Source: Lysobacter daejeonensis GH1-9
GTDB taxonomy: Bacteria > Pseudomonadota > Gammaproteobacteria > Xanthomonadales > Xanthomonadaceae
Direction of reading: 5' to 3'
Length of the DNA stretch: 64,000 bases
Assembly (NCBI RefSeq): GCF_000768355.1
Contig: NZ_AVPU01000003.1
Span: forward strand, 124,001-188,000
Below the pieces are notes generated by a model. That model saw nothing but the letters and a program-made list of their open reading frames with translations. It was not told where the DNA came from and did no database searches. Positions 17,267 through 26,989 of this stretch are shown here, piece by piece (the first letter of the stretch is position 1; each line of letters starts with the position of its first letter). A program made the translations under genes and the position numbers.

Positions 17267-19771
17267 ATGGACTACCACCAACTTTTCGAGCAGTCCCCGA
17301 ACCCATACATGGTGGTCGATCGGGACCTGCGCTACGTCGACATGAACCAGGCCTACCTGGAGGTGACGGGACGCAGCCGCGACCAGCTGGTGGGCGTGCC
17401 CCTGTTCGAGGCCTTCCCCGGCGACGGCACGCCGCTGGGCGATGAGAACGTGCGGATGTTGCGGGCGTCGCTGCGCAAGGTATTGGACACCGGGGTTACC
17501 GACACCCTGGGGTTGATCCGCTACGCCATCGAACGGCAGACGCCCGATGGTCCGGTGATGGATGACCGCTACTGGTCCGCTACCCATACCCCCGTTCTCG
17601 ATGCGTCGGGGCGGACCACCCACGTGCTGCAGCACACGGTGGACGTGACCGAGTTGCAGCGCCTCAAGGAGGCCCTGCGCGCCGCCACCATGCCGCAGGA
17701 GGAGGCGGCGCGCTTGGAATCGATGGAAGGCGGGGTCTTCCAGCGCGCACAGAGGGTGCAGGCCGCCAACACTCAACTGGAAGAGCAGCGCACGCAACTG
17801 CTCAAGATGTTCGAGCAGGCGCCAGGATTCATGGCCTACCTGCAGGGGCCCGAACACCGGTTCACGCTGATCAACCAGGCTTACTCTGAGTTGGTAGGCG
17901 ATCGTGGGCTGGTCGGTCTCACACTGGTCGAGTGCCTGCCGGAGGCGGTGGAGCAGGGCTACCTGCGCCTGCTCGACGAAGTCTTCGAATCGGGAAAGCC
18001 CTTTGTCGGCCATGGCATGCGCCTGGAGCTGCAGCGCAGCCCGGAGCGCGGACTGGAGCAGGTCGTCGTCGACTTCGTCTACCAGCCTGTGAGGGATGCC
18101 GAGGGCCGGGTGACCGGGATTTTCGTGCAGGGCAACGATATCACCGCGCAGGCGATGGCTCAGGAGGAGCTTGCTCGCTACCACGCCGATCTCACCGAAC
18201 TGGTTGAGGAACGCACCCAGGCCCTGCACGCCAGCGAAGCCGAGCGTCGTGTGGCTGAGGCCGCACTGCTGCAGGCGCAGAAGCTGGAGGCGGTCGGCAA
18301 GCTCACCGGCGGCATCGCGCACGATTTCAACAACCTGCTGCAGGTGGTAGGTGCCAACCTCGACCTGGCGCGCGGGAACGAGAACGTGCCCATGCCGGTG
18401 ATGGAGCGTCTGGATGCCGCCGGACGCGCGGTCCGCCGCGGTGCGCGTCTGGTCTCGCAGTTGCTGGCTTTCGCGCGCAAACAGCCGCTCAACCCCACCG
18501 TATTCGACATAGGCGACCGGCTGGAACGCCTGGGCGACCTGCTGCAACGCACGCTGGGTGAAGGCACCGCCATTACCCTCGACCTGGACATCGCCCCGGA
18601 TGTCGGCAACGTCGAGGCCGACCCGGTGCAATTCGACAACTCCGTGCTCAACCTGGCCATCAATGCCCGCGACGCCATCCGCGGTGAAGGACTGGTGTCG
18701 ATCCACTGCCGGGGTATCGACGGAGCGGCCGTTGGTCGCACGGGCGAGGCCATGGTGCAGGTGGTGGTGCAGGACAACGGGCGTGGAATGGCCCAGGGTG
18801 TGCTCGATCGCATATTCGAACCGTTCTTCACCACCAAACAGGTGGGACGCGGGTCGGGCCTGGGAATGCCGATGGTCTACGGGTTCATGCACCAGAGCGG
18901 CGGCAATATTCGTGTGGAGAGCACCGAGGGCGAGGGCACGACCGTGGCGTTGTATCTGCCCTTGACCGGCAAACAGGCCTCGCCGGTGGCACCGGAACTG
19001 ACCGATGCGCGCCGCGGGCACGGCGAGATGGTGATGGTGGTGGAGGACGACGAAGCTGTCCGTGCCGGCTCGGTGCGGATGCTGCGCGCGCTGGGCTACC
19101 AGGTCTGCGAGGCGGCCGATGCTGCATCCGCCAAGATGCTGGTCGACAACGGCATCGTGCCCGATCTGCTGTTCACCGATGTGGTCATGCCCGGGCCGAT
19201 GCGCAGCACGCAACTGGCGGCCTACGTGCGCGCCCGCCATCCGCGGGTGGTGGTGCTGTTTACTTCGGGTTTTGCCGAGGAAGCACTGGCCCGGGATGGC
19301 GGCCTTGAGCCCGGCGATGAGTTGCTCGAGAAGCCGTACCGCATGGACGTGCTGGCCCAGCGCGTCCGCGCACTGCTGGACTCGCGAGATACCCGTGAAG
19401 CAGGCCGACCGCTCCGCATCCTGCTGGTGGACGATTGCCCCGACGAGCGTTTCCTCACCAAGGCCCAGCTGCAGTCGCTGGGGCATTCGGTGGACACGGC
19501 GGCGACGCCGGACGAGGCGCTCGCGCGCTTGGCTGACGGTAACTGGGACGTGCTGATGACCGATGTCGAGCTACCGCTGTACTCAGGCATCGAACTGGCC
19601 CACAAGGTGCGTGAGCGTGGCATCCCGGTGCACGTGGTGTATGTCAGTGGCCACGACGTGGCCACCCTGCGTGAGCGGGGTGCCACTGGGGCGATCCTTC
19701 CCAAACCCTTCGACGCCACGCAGCTCGCCAAGGCGCTGGGCGTCGCCGAGTCCGTGTCCGCTGGCTTCTGA
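17267..19771 (+). CDS. Soluble PAS hybrid histidine kinase with two receiver domains
   Basis: 834 residues with no membrane segment. Order: PAS (about 1-125), second PAS (about 180-300), coiled coil, HisKA with phospho-acceptor His352 in GIAHDFNNLLQ, HATPase_c (GRGMAQGV... GRGSGLGMPMVYGF), receiver 1 (about 588-705; DVVMPG aspartate, EKPY lysine) and receiver 2 (about 717-830; DVELPL aspartate, LPKPF lysine). The DFNN acceptor type is typical of hybrid kinases whose partner is their own receiver. ATG 17267 is chosen because homology begins there; no good ribosome binding site is visible. It stands alone, with no regulator gene adjacent. Confidence 0.9.
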   Translation: MDYHQLFEQSPNPYMVVDRDLRYVDMNQAYLEVTGRSRDQLVGVPLFEAFPGDGTPLGDENVRMLRASLRKVLDTGVTDTLGLIRYAIERQTPDGPVMDDRYWSATHTPVLDASGRTTHVLQHTVDVTELQRLKEALRAATMPQEEAARLESMEGGVFQRAQRVQAANTQLEEQRTQLLKMFEQAPGFMAYLQGPEHRFTLINQAYSELVGDRGLVGLTLVECLPEAVEQGYLRLLDEVFESGKPFVGHGMRLELQRSPERGLEQVVVDFVYQPVRDAEGRVTGIFVQGNDITAQAMAQEELARYHADLTELVEERTQALHASEAERRVAEAALLQAQKLEAVGKLTGGIAHDFNNLLQVVGANLDLARGNENVPMPVMERLDAAGRAVRRGARLVSQLLAFARKQPLNPTVFDIGDRLERLGDLLQRTLGEGTAITLDLDIAPDVGNVEADPVQFDNSVLNLAINARDAIRGEGLVSIHCRGIDGAAVGRTGEAMVQVVVQDNGRGMAQGVLDRIFEPFFTTKQVGRGSGLGMPMVYGFMHQSGGNIRVESTEGEGTTVALYLPLTGKQASPVAPELTDARRGHGEMVMVVEDDEAVRAGSVRMLRALGYQVCEAADAASAKMLVDNGIVPDLLFTDVVMPGPMRSTQLAAYVRARHPRVVVLFTSGFAEEALARDGGLEPGDELLEKPYRMDVLAQRVRALLDSRDTREAGRPLRILLVDDCPDERFLTKAQLQSLGHSVDTAATPDEALARLADGNWDVLMTDVELPLYSGIELAHKVRERGIPVHVVYVSGHDVATLRERGATGAILPKPFDATQLAKALGVAESVSAGF

Positions 19772-19817
19772 GCGTTCGCCCAGCGGGACCTCCGCTCCCT
19801 TGGGCCTTATCGCAAAA

Positions 19818-19848
19818 GGAAAGGCCGCCCGGATTGCTCCGGGCGGCC
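19818..19848 (-). terminator. Terminator of the M3 peptidase gene
   Basis: A perfect 10-bp stem, GGCCGCCCGG (19823-19832) and CCGGGCGGCC (19839-19848), has on the minus strand a following TTTCCTTTTGC tract. It lies between convergent genes and may also stop leftward readthrough into the kinase gene. Confidence 0.75.
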
Positions 19849-19874
19849 TCCTTCACGCCTGACGAGGACGCGTG

Positions 19875-22064
19875 TTACTTGCCGGCGGCGGCAGTGCCAC
19901 CGGTGAGGCCGCGGCGCACCAGCAGCGGCTCGATCTTCGGTTCGGCGCCGGTGAAGTCCTTGAACAGCTGCAGCGCGTCCTTCTTGCCGCCCTGCGATAG
20001 CAGGGTGGCGCGGAAGCGGTCGCCGTTCTCGGTCTTCAGGCCACCGTTGTCCTTGATCCACTGCACGGTGTTGGCGTCCAGCACTTCCGACCAGATGTAG
20101 GCGTAGTAGCCGGCCGCGTAGCCGCCCATGATGTGGCTGAAGTACGGGGTCTTGTAGCGCGGCGGCACGGCCTCGAAGTCGGTACCGTTCTGCTTCAGCG
20201 CGGCGGCTTCGAATGCCATCACGTCCTTGGCGGTCGGGGCCTTGTCGGCGGTGATCTGGTGCCAGCGCTGGTCCAGCATCGCCGAACCCAGGTACTCGGT
20301 CGTGGCGAAGCCCTGGTTGAACTTCGACGCAGCCAGCACCTTGTCCAGCAGTTCCTTCGGCATCGCCTCGCCGGTCTGGTAGTGCTTGGCGTAGTTACCC
20401 AGGATTTCCGGCCAGTCGGCCCACATCTCGTTCACCTGCGACGGGAACTCGACGAAGTCGCGCGGCACGTTGGTGCCCGAGAAGTACGGGTACTTCACGT
20501 CCGAGAACATGCCATGCAGCGCGTGGCCGAATTCGTGGAACATCGTGGTGACCTCGTCCCAGGTCATCAGCGTCGGCTTGCCTTCGCTGGGCTTGGGGAT
20601 GTTGAGGTGGTTGGCCACGACCGGCTTGGTGCCAAACAGCGCGTTCTGGTCCACGTACGAGTTCATCCACGCGCCACCGCGCTTGGACGAGCGTGCATAC
20701 GGATCCATCAGGAAGATCGCCAGCTGCTTGCCGTCCTTGTCGAACACGTCATAGACGGTGACGTCCTTGTGGTAGACCGGCAGGTCGGTGCGCTGCTTGA
20801 AGGTGATGCCGTACAGCTTGGTCGCGGCGAAGAACACGCCGTTCTCCAGCACGTTCTTCATCTCGAAGTACGGCTTGAGCTGCGACTCGTCGAAGTTGTA
20901 CTTGGCCTGGCGCACCTTCTCGCTGTAGAAGGCCCAGTCCCACGGCTCGAGCTTGAAGGTCGGCTCGCCCTTGGCGGCCTGTTCCTTGTCGATCATCGCC
21001 TGCAGCGCGGCGGCCTCGACCTTGGCGTTGGCCACCGCGGCCGGGGCCAGCTTGCCCAGCATGGCGTTGACGGCTTCCGGCGACTTGGCGGTCTCGTCTT
21101 CCAGCACGTAGGCGGCGTAGGTCGGGTAGCCCAGCAGCGTGGCGCGCTCGGCACGCAGCTTCACCACCTTGGCGACGATCTCGGTGTTGTCGTACTGGTT
21201 GCCGCGGCTGCCACGGACCACCGAGGCGCGGTGCAGCTTCTCGCGCAGCGCACGGTTCTGCAGGTAGGTCTCCGGCGGCTGGCCGGTGGTGTTCTGCAGC
21301 GCCAGCACGTACTTGCCGTCCAGCTTGCGCTCCTTGGCGGCTTCGGCGGCGGCGGCGATGGCTTCGTCGGACAGGCCGACCAGCTCTTCCTTGGTGTCGA
21401 CGATGATCGCCGAGTCATTCACCTCGGCCAGCACGTTCTGGCTGAACTGGGTGCCCAGCTTGGCCAGCTCGGCGTTCATTTCCTTCAGCTTGGTCTTGTC
21501 GGCGTCGGACAGGTTGGCGCCGGCGCGGACGAAGTCGGTGTAGTAACGCTCAACCAGACGCACGCCCTCGGCGTCCAGGCCCAGCGTGTCCTTCTTGTCA
21601 TGCAGCGCCTTGATGCGCGCGAACAGCTTGGGGTCCAGGCGGATGGCGTCGCTGTGCGCCGACAGCTTCGGCGCGAACTCGGCCTGCAGCTTCTCGCGCT
21701 CCGGGTTGGTGTCCGCACCGACCAGGTTGTAGAACACGTACGCCGCGCGGGTCAGCAGGCGACCCGACTTTTCCATCGCCACGATGGTGTTCTCGAAAGT
21801 CGGCTCTTCCGGGCCGTTGGCGATCGCCGCCACTTCCTGGAGCTGCTCGGCCATGCCGCGCTCGAACGCGGGCGCGAAGTCGCTGTCCTTGATCTTGTCG
21901 AAGTGCGGGTACTGCAGCGGCAACGTGCTCTCGGCGAAGAACGGGTTGGATTCCTGCTTCACGGCGGTCTCGGTGGAGGCGGGCTGGTCGGCGGACGGCT
22001 TGCACGCGGTGACGGCGACGGAGGTCAGGGCCACGGCGAGGGCAAGCGCGAGGGGATGCTTCAT
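19875..22064 (-). CDS. dcp: M3 family metallopeptidase, peptidyl-dipeptidase Dcp type, lipoprotein
   Basis: 729 residues. A lipoprotein signal peptide ends in SVAVTAC (Cys about 21), so the protein is probably anchored in the envelope. The zinc site HEFGH is at residues 510-514 in MFHEFGHALHGMFS; the flanking YPYFSGTNVPRDFVEFPSQ is diagnostic of the M3 Dcp/oligopeptidase A group. It removes C-terminal dipeptides from oligopeptides. E. coli Dcp is unlipidated, so envelope attachment is a Xanthomonad-type trait. ATG 22064 is chosen because it begins the signal peptide. It is divergent from an amidohydrolase across about 230 nt with no clear motif. Confidence 0.92.
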   Translation of the reverse strand: MKHPLALALAVALTSVAVTACKPSADQPASTETAVKQESNPFFAESTLPLQYPHFDKIKDSDFAPAFERGMAEQLQEVAAIANGPEEPTFENTIVAMEKSGRLLTRAAYVFYNLVGADTNPEREKLQAEFAPKLSAHSDAIRLDPKLFARIKALHDKKDTLGLDAEGVRLVERYYTDFVRAGANLSDADKTKLKEMNAELAKLGTQFSQNVLAEVNDSAIIVDTKEELVGLSDEAIAAAAEAAKERKLDGKYVLALQNTTGQPPETYLQNRALREKLHRASVVRGSRGNQYDNTEIVAKVVKLRAERATLLGYPTYAAYVLEDETAKSPEAVNAMLGKLAPAAVANAKVEAAALQAMIDKEQAAKGEPTFKLEPWDWAFYSEKVRQAKYNFDESQLKPYFEMKNVLENGVFFAATKLYGITFKQRTDLPVYHKDVTVYDVFDKDGKQLAIFLMDPYARSSKRGGAWMNSYVDQNALFGTKPVVANHLNIPKPSEGKPTLMTWDEVTTMFHEFGHALHGMFSDVKYPYFSGTNVPRDFVEFPSQVNEMWADWPEILGNYAKHYQTGEAMPKELLDKVLAASKFNQGFATTEYLGSAMLDQRWHQITADKAPTAKDVMAFEAAALKQNGTDFEAVPPRYKTPYFSHIMGGYAAGYYAYIWSEVLDANTVQWIKDNGGLKTENGDRFRATLLSQGGKKDALQLFKDFTGAEPKIEPLLVRRGLTGGTAAAGK

Positions 22065-22295
22065 TGGGTGGAGTCTCGGCGGCGGAAACGGAACCCGAAG
22101 CCTACCGGAACAGCGGGCCCCAAGGCCCGTGACGAATGGCACGGGCAGGCCCGGGTTCAGCAGGACTTCTGGCATGGCCCGCCGTCCCGTCGGTAGGTCT
22201 AGACTCGGCCACTGGACGGCTCCGGGGCCACGGGCAGCGCCCGGCCTGTTCAGGGATGCGTCGGATCGCGGCACAACTCACAGGAAGGGGAAGGC

Positions 22296-24350
22296 ATGAA
22301 GAAGACGAAAGTGGGATGGTCGGCCGGACTGGCGGCCTGCCTGGCAATGATGGCGATGGATGCGCTGGCGGCGGAAATCACCCGTTACGTGGTGCTGGTG
22401 GACGGCACCAGGCAGGCCGGGCACCAGGTGGTCACCACCGGGGACGATGGAGTGACCCATGTCGACTTCATCTTCAAGGACAACGGCCGCGGCCCCGAGC
22501 TGAAGGAGACCTTCACGCTGGCCCCGGACCACACGCTGGCCACCTATCAGGTAACTGGCAGCAGCACCTTCGGCGCGCCCGTCGATGAGTCGTTCAAGCG
22601 GCAGGGCGGACAGGCGACGTGGAAGTCGACGTCCGACCAGGGCGAGCAGTCCGTGTCGGGCACGGCCATGTACGCGCCGCTGGGTGGCTCGCCGGCGATG
22701 GCGTCGGTCAGCCTGGGAGCATTGGCCAAGCGGCCCGACGGCAAGCTGCCGCTGATCCCTGGCGGCACCCTGTCCGCGCGCAAGATCACGGAAGTCGAGG
22801 TGAAGCGCGGGCAGGACACCCGCCGCGTGCAACTGATGGCGCTGACCGGCATCGGCCTGGTGCCGCAGTTCGTGTGGGCCACCACGGACGCCGAGCCACG
22901 CCTGTTCGCCGCGATCGTGCCGGGCTGGATGCAGCTGATCGAGGACGGCTGGAACGAGAACGCTGCAGCCCTTGAACAACGCCAGAAGCAGGCGGAGGGC
23001 GAGTTCCTGTCGGGGCTCAACACCCGCGTCGCGCATCCGCTCGCGGGCACGACGTTGATCCGCAATGCCCGCCTGTTCGACAGCGCCAAGGCCACGCTGG
23101 GCCCGGCATCGGACGTGTTGGTCAAGAACGGTCGCATCGTGTCGATCAAGGCTGCCGGTGGGCGCGCCGCCAAGGCCGACCAGGTCGTGGATGCCGCCAA
23201 CCGCGTGCTGCTGCCGGGACTGTTCGACATGCACGGCCACGTCGGCCGCTGGGACGGTGGCCTGAACCTCGCTGCCGGCGTGACCACCGTGCGCGACATG
23301 GGCAACGACAACGCCACCCTGCAGCAGATCATCGGCGAGGAGAAGGCCGGCACGCTTCTGACCAGTCGTATCGTTGCCGCAGGCTTCCTCGAAGGCGAAA
23401 GTCCGATGTCCGCGCGCAACGGCTTCGTGATCAAGACCCTCGACGAGGCCAAGAAGGCCGTCGACTGGTATGCATCGCACGGCTACGTGCAGGTCAAGAT
23501 CTACAACTCCTTCCCCAAGGACCTGCTGCGCGAGACCACCGCCTATGCCCATTCCAAGGGGTTGCGCGTCAGCGGCCACGTGCCGGCGTTCATGCGCGCG
23601 CGCGACGTGGTGGAGCAGGGGTACGACGAGATCCAGCACATCAACCAGGTGCTGCTGAACTTCCTGGTGGATGACACCACCGACACCCGCACGCTGCAGC
23701 GTTTCTACCTGCCGGCGGAGAAGGTGGCCGACCTGGATTTCGACGGTCCGGCGGTGCAGGACTTCATTGCGTTGCTGGCCAAGCACAAGACCGTGGTTGA
23801 CCCGACCCTGGCAACGTTCGACTTCCTGCGCCAGCGGGCAGGCGAAATGTCGCAGGCCTACGCGGCCGTCGCCCCGCACATGCCGCCGGACATCCAGCGC
23901 GGCCTGCGCAGTGCGGAGATGAAGATCCCCGACGAGGCGACTGCGGAGCGCTACAACCGATCCTACGCCAAGATGATCGAGTTCGTGGGCCGAATGCACC
24001 GCGCCGGTGTGCCGATCGTGGCCGGCACCGACGCCATCCCCGGGTTCACCCTGCAGCGCGAGCTGGAACTGTACGTGCAGGCCGGCATGACCCCTGGCGA
24101 GGCCCTGCAAAGCGCCACCTGGACGGCGGCGAAAGTATCCCGCGTACTGGACGACCGGGGCACCATCGAGGTTGGAAAGCGTGCCGATCTGGTGCTGATC
24201 GACGGTGATCCGGTTGCCAATATCGCCGATATCCGCAAGGTGGCGTTGGTCGTGAAGGGAGATGTTGCGTATTACCCCAGCGAGATCGACGAGGCGTTGG
24301 GGATCAAGCCGTTTGCGGCCCCCGTCACCGTGAGCCGGACCGGTCGCTAG
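22296..24350 (+). CDS. Secreted amidohydrolase family protein
   Basis: 684 residues with a signal peptide (MKKTKVGWSAGLAACLAMM... ending near ALAA) and a strong ribosome binding site (GGAAGGGG). Residues about 30-245 form a separate beta-rich N-terminal domain that I do not recognise. The metal-dependent amidohydrolase core then begins (TLIRNARLFDSA) with metal ligands His313/His315 in FDMHGHVG, the SGHVPAFMR histidine, IQHINQ, and GTDAIPGF. The C-terminus closes with GTIEVGKRADLVLIDGDP. Family members act on cyclic amides or dipeptides (imidazolonepropionase/prolidase-like); the substrate is unknown. The adjacent TonB receptor suggests uptake-linked scavenging. Confidence 0.85.
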   Translation: MKKTKVGWSAGLAACLAMMAMDALAAEITRYVVLVDGTRQAGHQVVTTGDDGVTHVDFIFKDNGRGPELKETFTLAPDHTLATYQVTGSSTFGAPVDESFKRQGGQATWKSTSDQGEQSVSGTAMYAPLGGSPAMASVSLGALAKRPDGKLPLIPGGTLSARKITEVEVKRGQDTRRVQLMALTGIGLVPQFVWATTDAEPRLFAAIVPGWMQLIEDGWNENAAALEQRQKQAEGEFLSGLNTRVAHPLAGTTLIRNARLFDSAKATLGPASDVLVKNGRIVSIKAAGGRAAKADQVVDAANRVLLPGLFDMHGHVGRWDGGLNLAAGVTTVRDMGNDNATLQQIIGEEKAGTLLTSRIVAAGFLEGESPMSARNGFVIKTLDEAKKAVDWYASHGYVQVKIYNSFPKDLLRETTAYAHSKGLRVSGHVPAFMRARDVVEQGYDEIQHINQVLLNFLVDDTTDTRTLQRFYLPAEKVADLDFDGPAVQDFIALLAKHKTVVDPTLATFDFLRQRAGEMSQAYAAVAPHMPPDIQRGLRSAEMKIPDEATAERYNRSYAKMIEFVGRMHRAGVPIVAGTDAIPGFTLQRELELYVQAGMTPGEALQSATWTAAKVSRVLDDRGTIEVGKRADLVLIDGDPVANIADIRKVALVVKGDVAYYPSEIDEALGIKPFAAPVTVSRTGR

Positions 24351-24356
24351 GCCTCC

Positions 24357-24393
24357 CGGCCATCTGGGGGGGGTTCGGGCCCCCAGACGGCCG
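24357..24393 (+). terminator. GC-rich hairpin after amidohydrolase gene
   Basis: Arms CGGCCATCTGGGGG (24357-24370) and CCCCCAGACGGCCG (24380-24393) pair with one mismatch. It starts 7 nt after the stop codon. No T-tract follows, so termination efficiency is uncertain. Confidence 0.5.
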
Positions 24394-24403
24394 AGTACGG
24401 GCT

Positions 24404-24422
24404 CGTTAACGTTGTTGTAACA
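24404..24422. promoter_or_regulatory. AT-rich imperfect palindrome upstream of TonB receptor
   Basis: The sequence around GTTAACGTTGTTGTAAC (from 24405) contains an AACGTT core with partly symmetric flanks, a style seen for LacI-family operators in front of Xanthomonad receptor genes. No regulator gene is adjacent, so this is tentative. Confidence 0.3.
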
Positions 24423-24556
24423 TCGCCGTGCTCAGCGAATCGCCACGCGCCCAGCCGGGGCGCCGGGCCGTCATGGGACGGCTCCAGGTAGCCATACCCC
24501 TCCGACCCTTTCGGGGCGGGCCGCGTCAGCGGTCGCCCCCACCAGCGAGATCGCCC

Positions 24557-26878
24557 ATGTCCGCACGTCACCCGAGCCCCCGTACCCTTCGCCGCAGCGC
24601 CCTCGCGGTCGCCGTTGCCATCCTGTTGCCGATGCAGGCCCTGGCCCAATCCACTTCCCCGCAGGAAGAGCAGGCTGCGCCGCAGGCGCAAGTCGATGCC
24701 AAGACCCTGGACACCGTGCAGGTGACCGCCACCCGCAAGGTCGAGAACCTGCAGGACGTGCCGGTGTCGGTCACCATGGTCAGCGCCGAGACGCTGGACG
24801 TGCTCGGTTCGGGCGGCAACGACGTGCGCTTCATGTCCGGTCGCGTGCCCAGCCTCAACATCGAGTCCTCGTTCGGTCGCGCGTTCCCGCGTTTCTACAT
24901 CCGCGGCTACGGCAACACCGACTTCCGCCTCAACACCTCGCAACCCGTGTCGCTGGTGTATGACGATGTGGTGCAGGAAAACCCGATCCTGAAGGGCTTC
25001 CCGGTGTTCGACCTGGACCGCGTGGAAGTGCTGCGTGGCCCCCAGGGCTCGCTGTTCGGCCGTAACAGCCCGGCCGGCGTCGTGAAGTTCGAGTCCGTGC
25101 GACCGTCGCAGGAGTTCAGCGGCTACGGCAAGGTCGGCGTAGGCAGCGACAACATGTGGAACGTCGAAGGTGCCGCTGGCGGTGGCCTCACCGACCAGTG
25201 GTCGGCGCGCGCATCGGTGCTGTTCCAGCGCCGCGATGACTGGGTCGACAACACCTACCCCGGCCCGAACGACGGCTTCGAGGGCTACGACGAGTCCGCC
25301 GCACGCCTGCAGGCGCTGTACGAAGGCGAGGACTTCGAGGCGCTGTTCAACGTGCACGCGCGCCACCTCAACGGCACGGCGCGTCTGTTCCGCGCCAACA
25401 TCATCAAGCCGGGCACCAACGACCTGGTCGACGGCTTCGACGAAGACAAGGTCGCCCTCGACGGTCTCAACCACTCCGAACTCGACAGCTTTGGCGCCAA
25501 CGCCCGCCTGAGCTGGAACCTCGGCAACGGCTACCGCCTGTACTCGATCACCGGCTACGAGACGGTGGAGACCTACAGCCGCGGCGACATCGATGGCGGT
25601 TTCGGTGCGGTGTTCCTCGGCCCCGGCAATTCCGGCCCCGGTCTCATTCCGTTCGCTTCGGAAACCGCTGACGGCATTCCGGACCACTCGCAGTGGACCC
25701 AGGAGTTCCGCATCGAGTCGAACTACGAGGGTGCGTGGAACTGGCAGGCCGGCCTGTTCTATTTCAACGAAGACTACGACGTCGAAAGCTTCAGCTATGA
25801 CTCGCTGGCCGGTGGCGCGCAGGACGGCTACGAGCGCGTGAACCAGACCAACGACGCGTGGGCGGTGTTCGGCGCAGTCACGTGGGAGGCCACTGACAAG
25901 CTCGAACTGCGCGCCGGCGCCCGCTACACCTGGGACAAGAAGGACCTGACCGTCGAGGAGTACTGGAACACTGGTTTCGCACCGTGCGTACTGGCTGGCA
26001 AGTGCACTTTGGCGCAGCTGGCAGCGCAGGAGCCGGACGGCGACCTGTCCGCGCATCCGGAAGACAAGAAGTTCAGTTGGGATCTGTCGGCGACGTATGA
26101 AGTCAACGACGACGTGAACCTCTACGCGCGCGTCGCCACCGGGTACCGCGGCAGCAGCATCCAGGCCGCCGGCGCGTTCAACGCCAAGTCGATCGCCGAG
26201 CCGGAAACCTCCACCGCATTCGAGGCGGGCGTCAAGGCCGACCTGTGGGACAGCCGCGCCCGCATCAACGCTGGCGTCTTCTACTACGAGGTCAAGGACC
26301 AGCAGCTCACCGCGGTGGGCGGCTCGTCCAACGCCAACATCCTGCTCAATGCCGACAAGTCCTCCGGCAAGGGTTTCGAGCTGGACTTCCAGGCCTACTT
26401 GACCGACAACCTGCTGTTTACGCTGGGTAGCAGCTACAACGACACCGAGATCAAGGACAGCGATCTGGCCGTGTCGGTGTGCGCGCAGTGCACCGTGACC
26501 GACCCGACCGATGGCGCCGGCAAGGCGTTGATCGATGGCAATCCGTTGCCACAGGCCCCGGACTGGACCCACAACCTGACCCTGCGTTGGGGCCTGCCGA
26601 CCGCCAATGGCGGCGAGTTCTATGCCTACACCGACTGGGTGTACCGCAGCGAGCTCAATTTCTTCCTGTACGAGTCGAAGGAGTTCACCGGCAAGTCGCT
26701 GGTCGAGGGCGGCCTGCGCCTGGGCTACACCTGGGGTTACGGCAAGTACGACGTGGCCCTGTACGGGCGCAACATCACCGACGAGGTGCAGGTAGTCGGC
26801 GCGATCGACTTCAACAACCTGACGGGCATGATCAACGAGCCGCGCCTGTTTGGCCTGGAGTTCAAGGCCAGCTTCTAA
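24557..26878 (+). CDS. TonB-dependent outer membrane receptor
   Basis: 773 residues. The signal peptide (ALAVAVAILLPMQALAQ) is followed by the TonB-box-like region LDTVQVTATRK, a plug domain (about 45-165; FYIRGYGNTDFR, VEVLRGPQGSLFGRNSPAG) and a beta-barrel ending in the aromatic-terminated LFGLEFKASF. Closest in style to the FecA/pesticin-type iron-complex or 'IroN-like' receptors with the GRNSPAG plug. Ligand not determinable; two cysteine pairs occur in barrel loops (residues about 475-485 and 640). ATG 24557 begins the signal peptide and has GAGA upstream. It may form a functional pair with the preceding amidohydrolase. Confidence 0.9.
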   Translation: MSARHPSPRTLRRSALAVAVAILLPMQALAQSTSPQEEQAAPQAQVDAKTLDTVQVTATRKVENLQDVPVSVTMVSAETLDVLGSGGNDVRFMSGRVPSLNIESSFGRAFPRFYIRGYGNTDFRLNTSQPVSLVYDDVVQENPILKGFPVFDLDRVEVLRGPQGSLFGRNSPAGVVKFESVRPSQEFSGYGKVGVGSDNMWNVEGAAGGGLTDQWSARASVLFQRRDDWVDNTYPGPNDGFEGYDESAARLQALYEGEDFEALFNVHARHLNGTARLFRANIIKPGTNDLVDGFDEDKVALDGLNHSELDSFGANARLSWNLGNGYRLYSITGYETVETYSRGDIDGGFGAVFLGPGNSGPGLIPFASETADGIPDHSQWTQEFRIESNYEGAWNWQAGLFYFNEDYDVESFSYDSLAGGAQDGYERVNQTNDAWAVFGAVTWEATDKLELRAGARYTWDKKDLTVEEYWNTGFAPCVLAGKCTLAQLAAQEPDGDLSAHPEDKKFSWDLSATYEVNDDVNLYARVATGYRGSSIQAAGAFNAKSIAEPETSTAFEAGVKADLWDSRARINAGVFYYEVKDQQLTAVGGSSNANILLNADKSSGKGFELDFQAYLTDNLLFTLGSSYNDTEIKDSDLAVSVCAQCTVTDPTDGAGKALIDGNPLPQAPDWTHNLTLRWGLPTANGGEFYAYTDWVYRSELNFFLYESKEFTGKSLVEGGLRLGYTWGYGKYDVALYGRNITDEVQVVGAIDFNNLTGMINEPRLFGLEFKASF

Positions 26879-26901
26879 GCCTTCACGCATCCGCAACACC
26901 C

Positions 26902-26940
26902 GACGCCAGCGCGGCTTGCCCGCGCTGGCGTCCTTGTTTC
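26902..26940 (+). terminator. Rho-independent terminator of TonB receptor gene
   Basis: A perfect 13-bp stem, GACGCCAGCGCGG (26902-26914) and CCGCGCTGGCGTC (26920-26932), is followed by CTTGTTTC. Confidence 0.8.
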
Positions 26941-26989
26941 AAGCCAGCCACATCGGCGTATGCTGGACTTCCCGAGGGGAGACCGTGCC

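Noticed and set aside
17207-19486. 759-codon antisense frame over the hybrid kinase
   Set aside because: Typical GC-skew shadow; the plus-strand protein has all kinase and receiver motifs.
24347-26899. 850-codon antisense frame over the TonB receptor
   Set aside because: Composition artefact; the receptor on the plus strand is complete with signal peptide, plug and barrel end.
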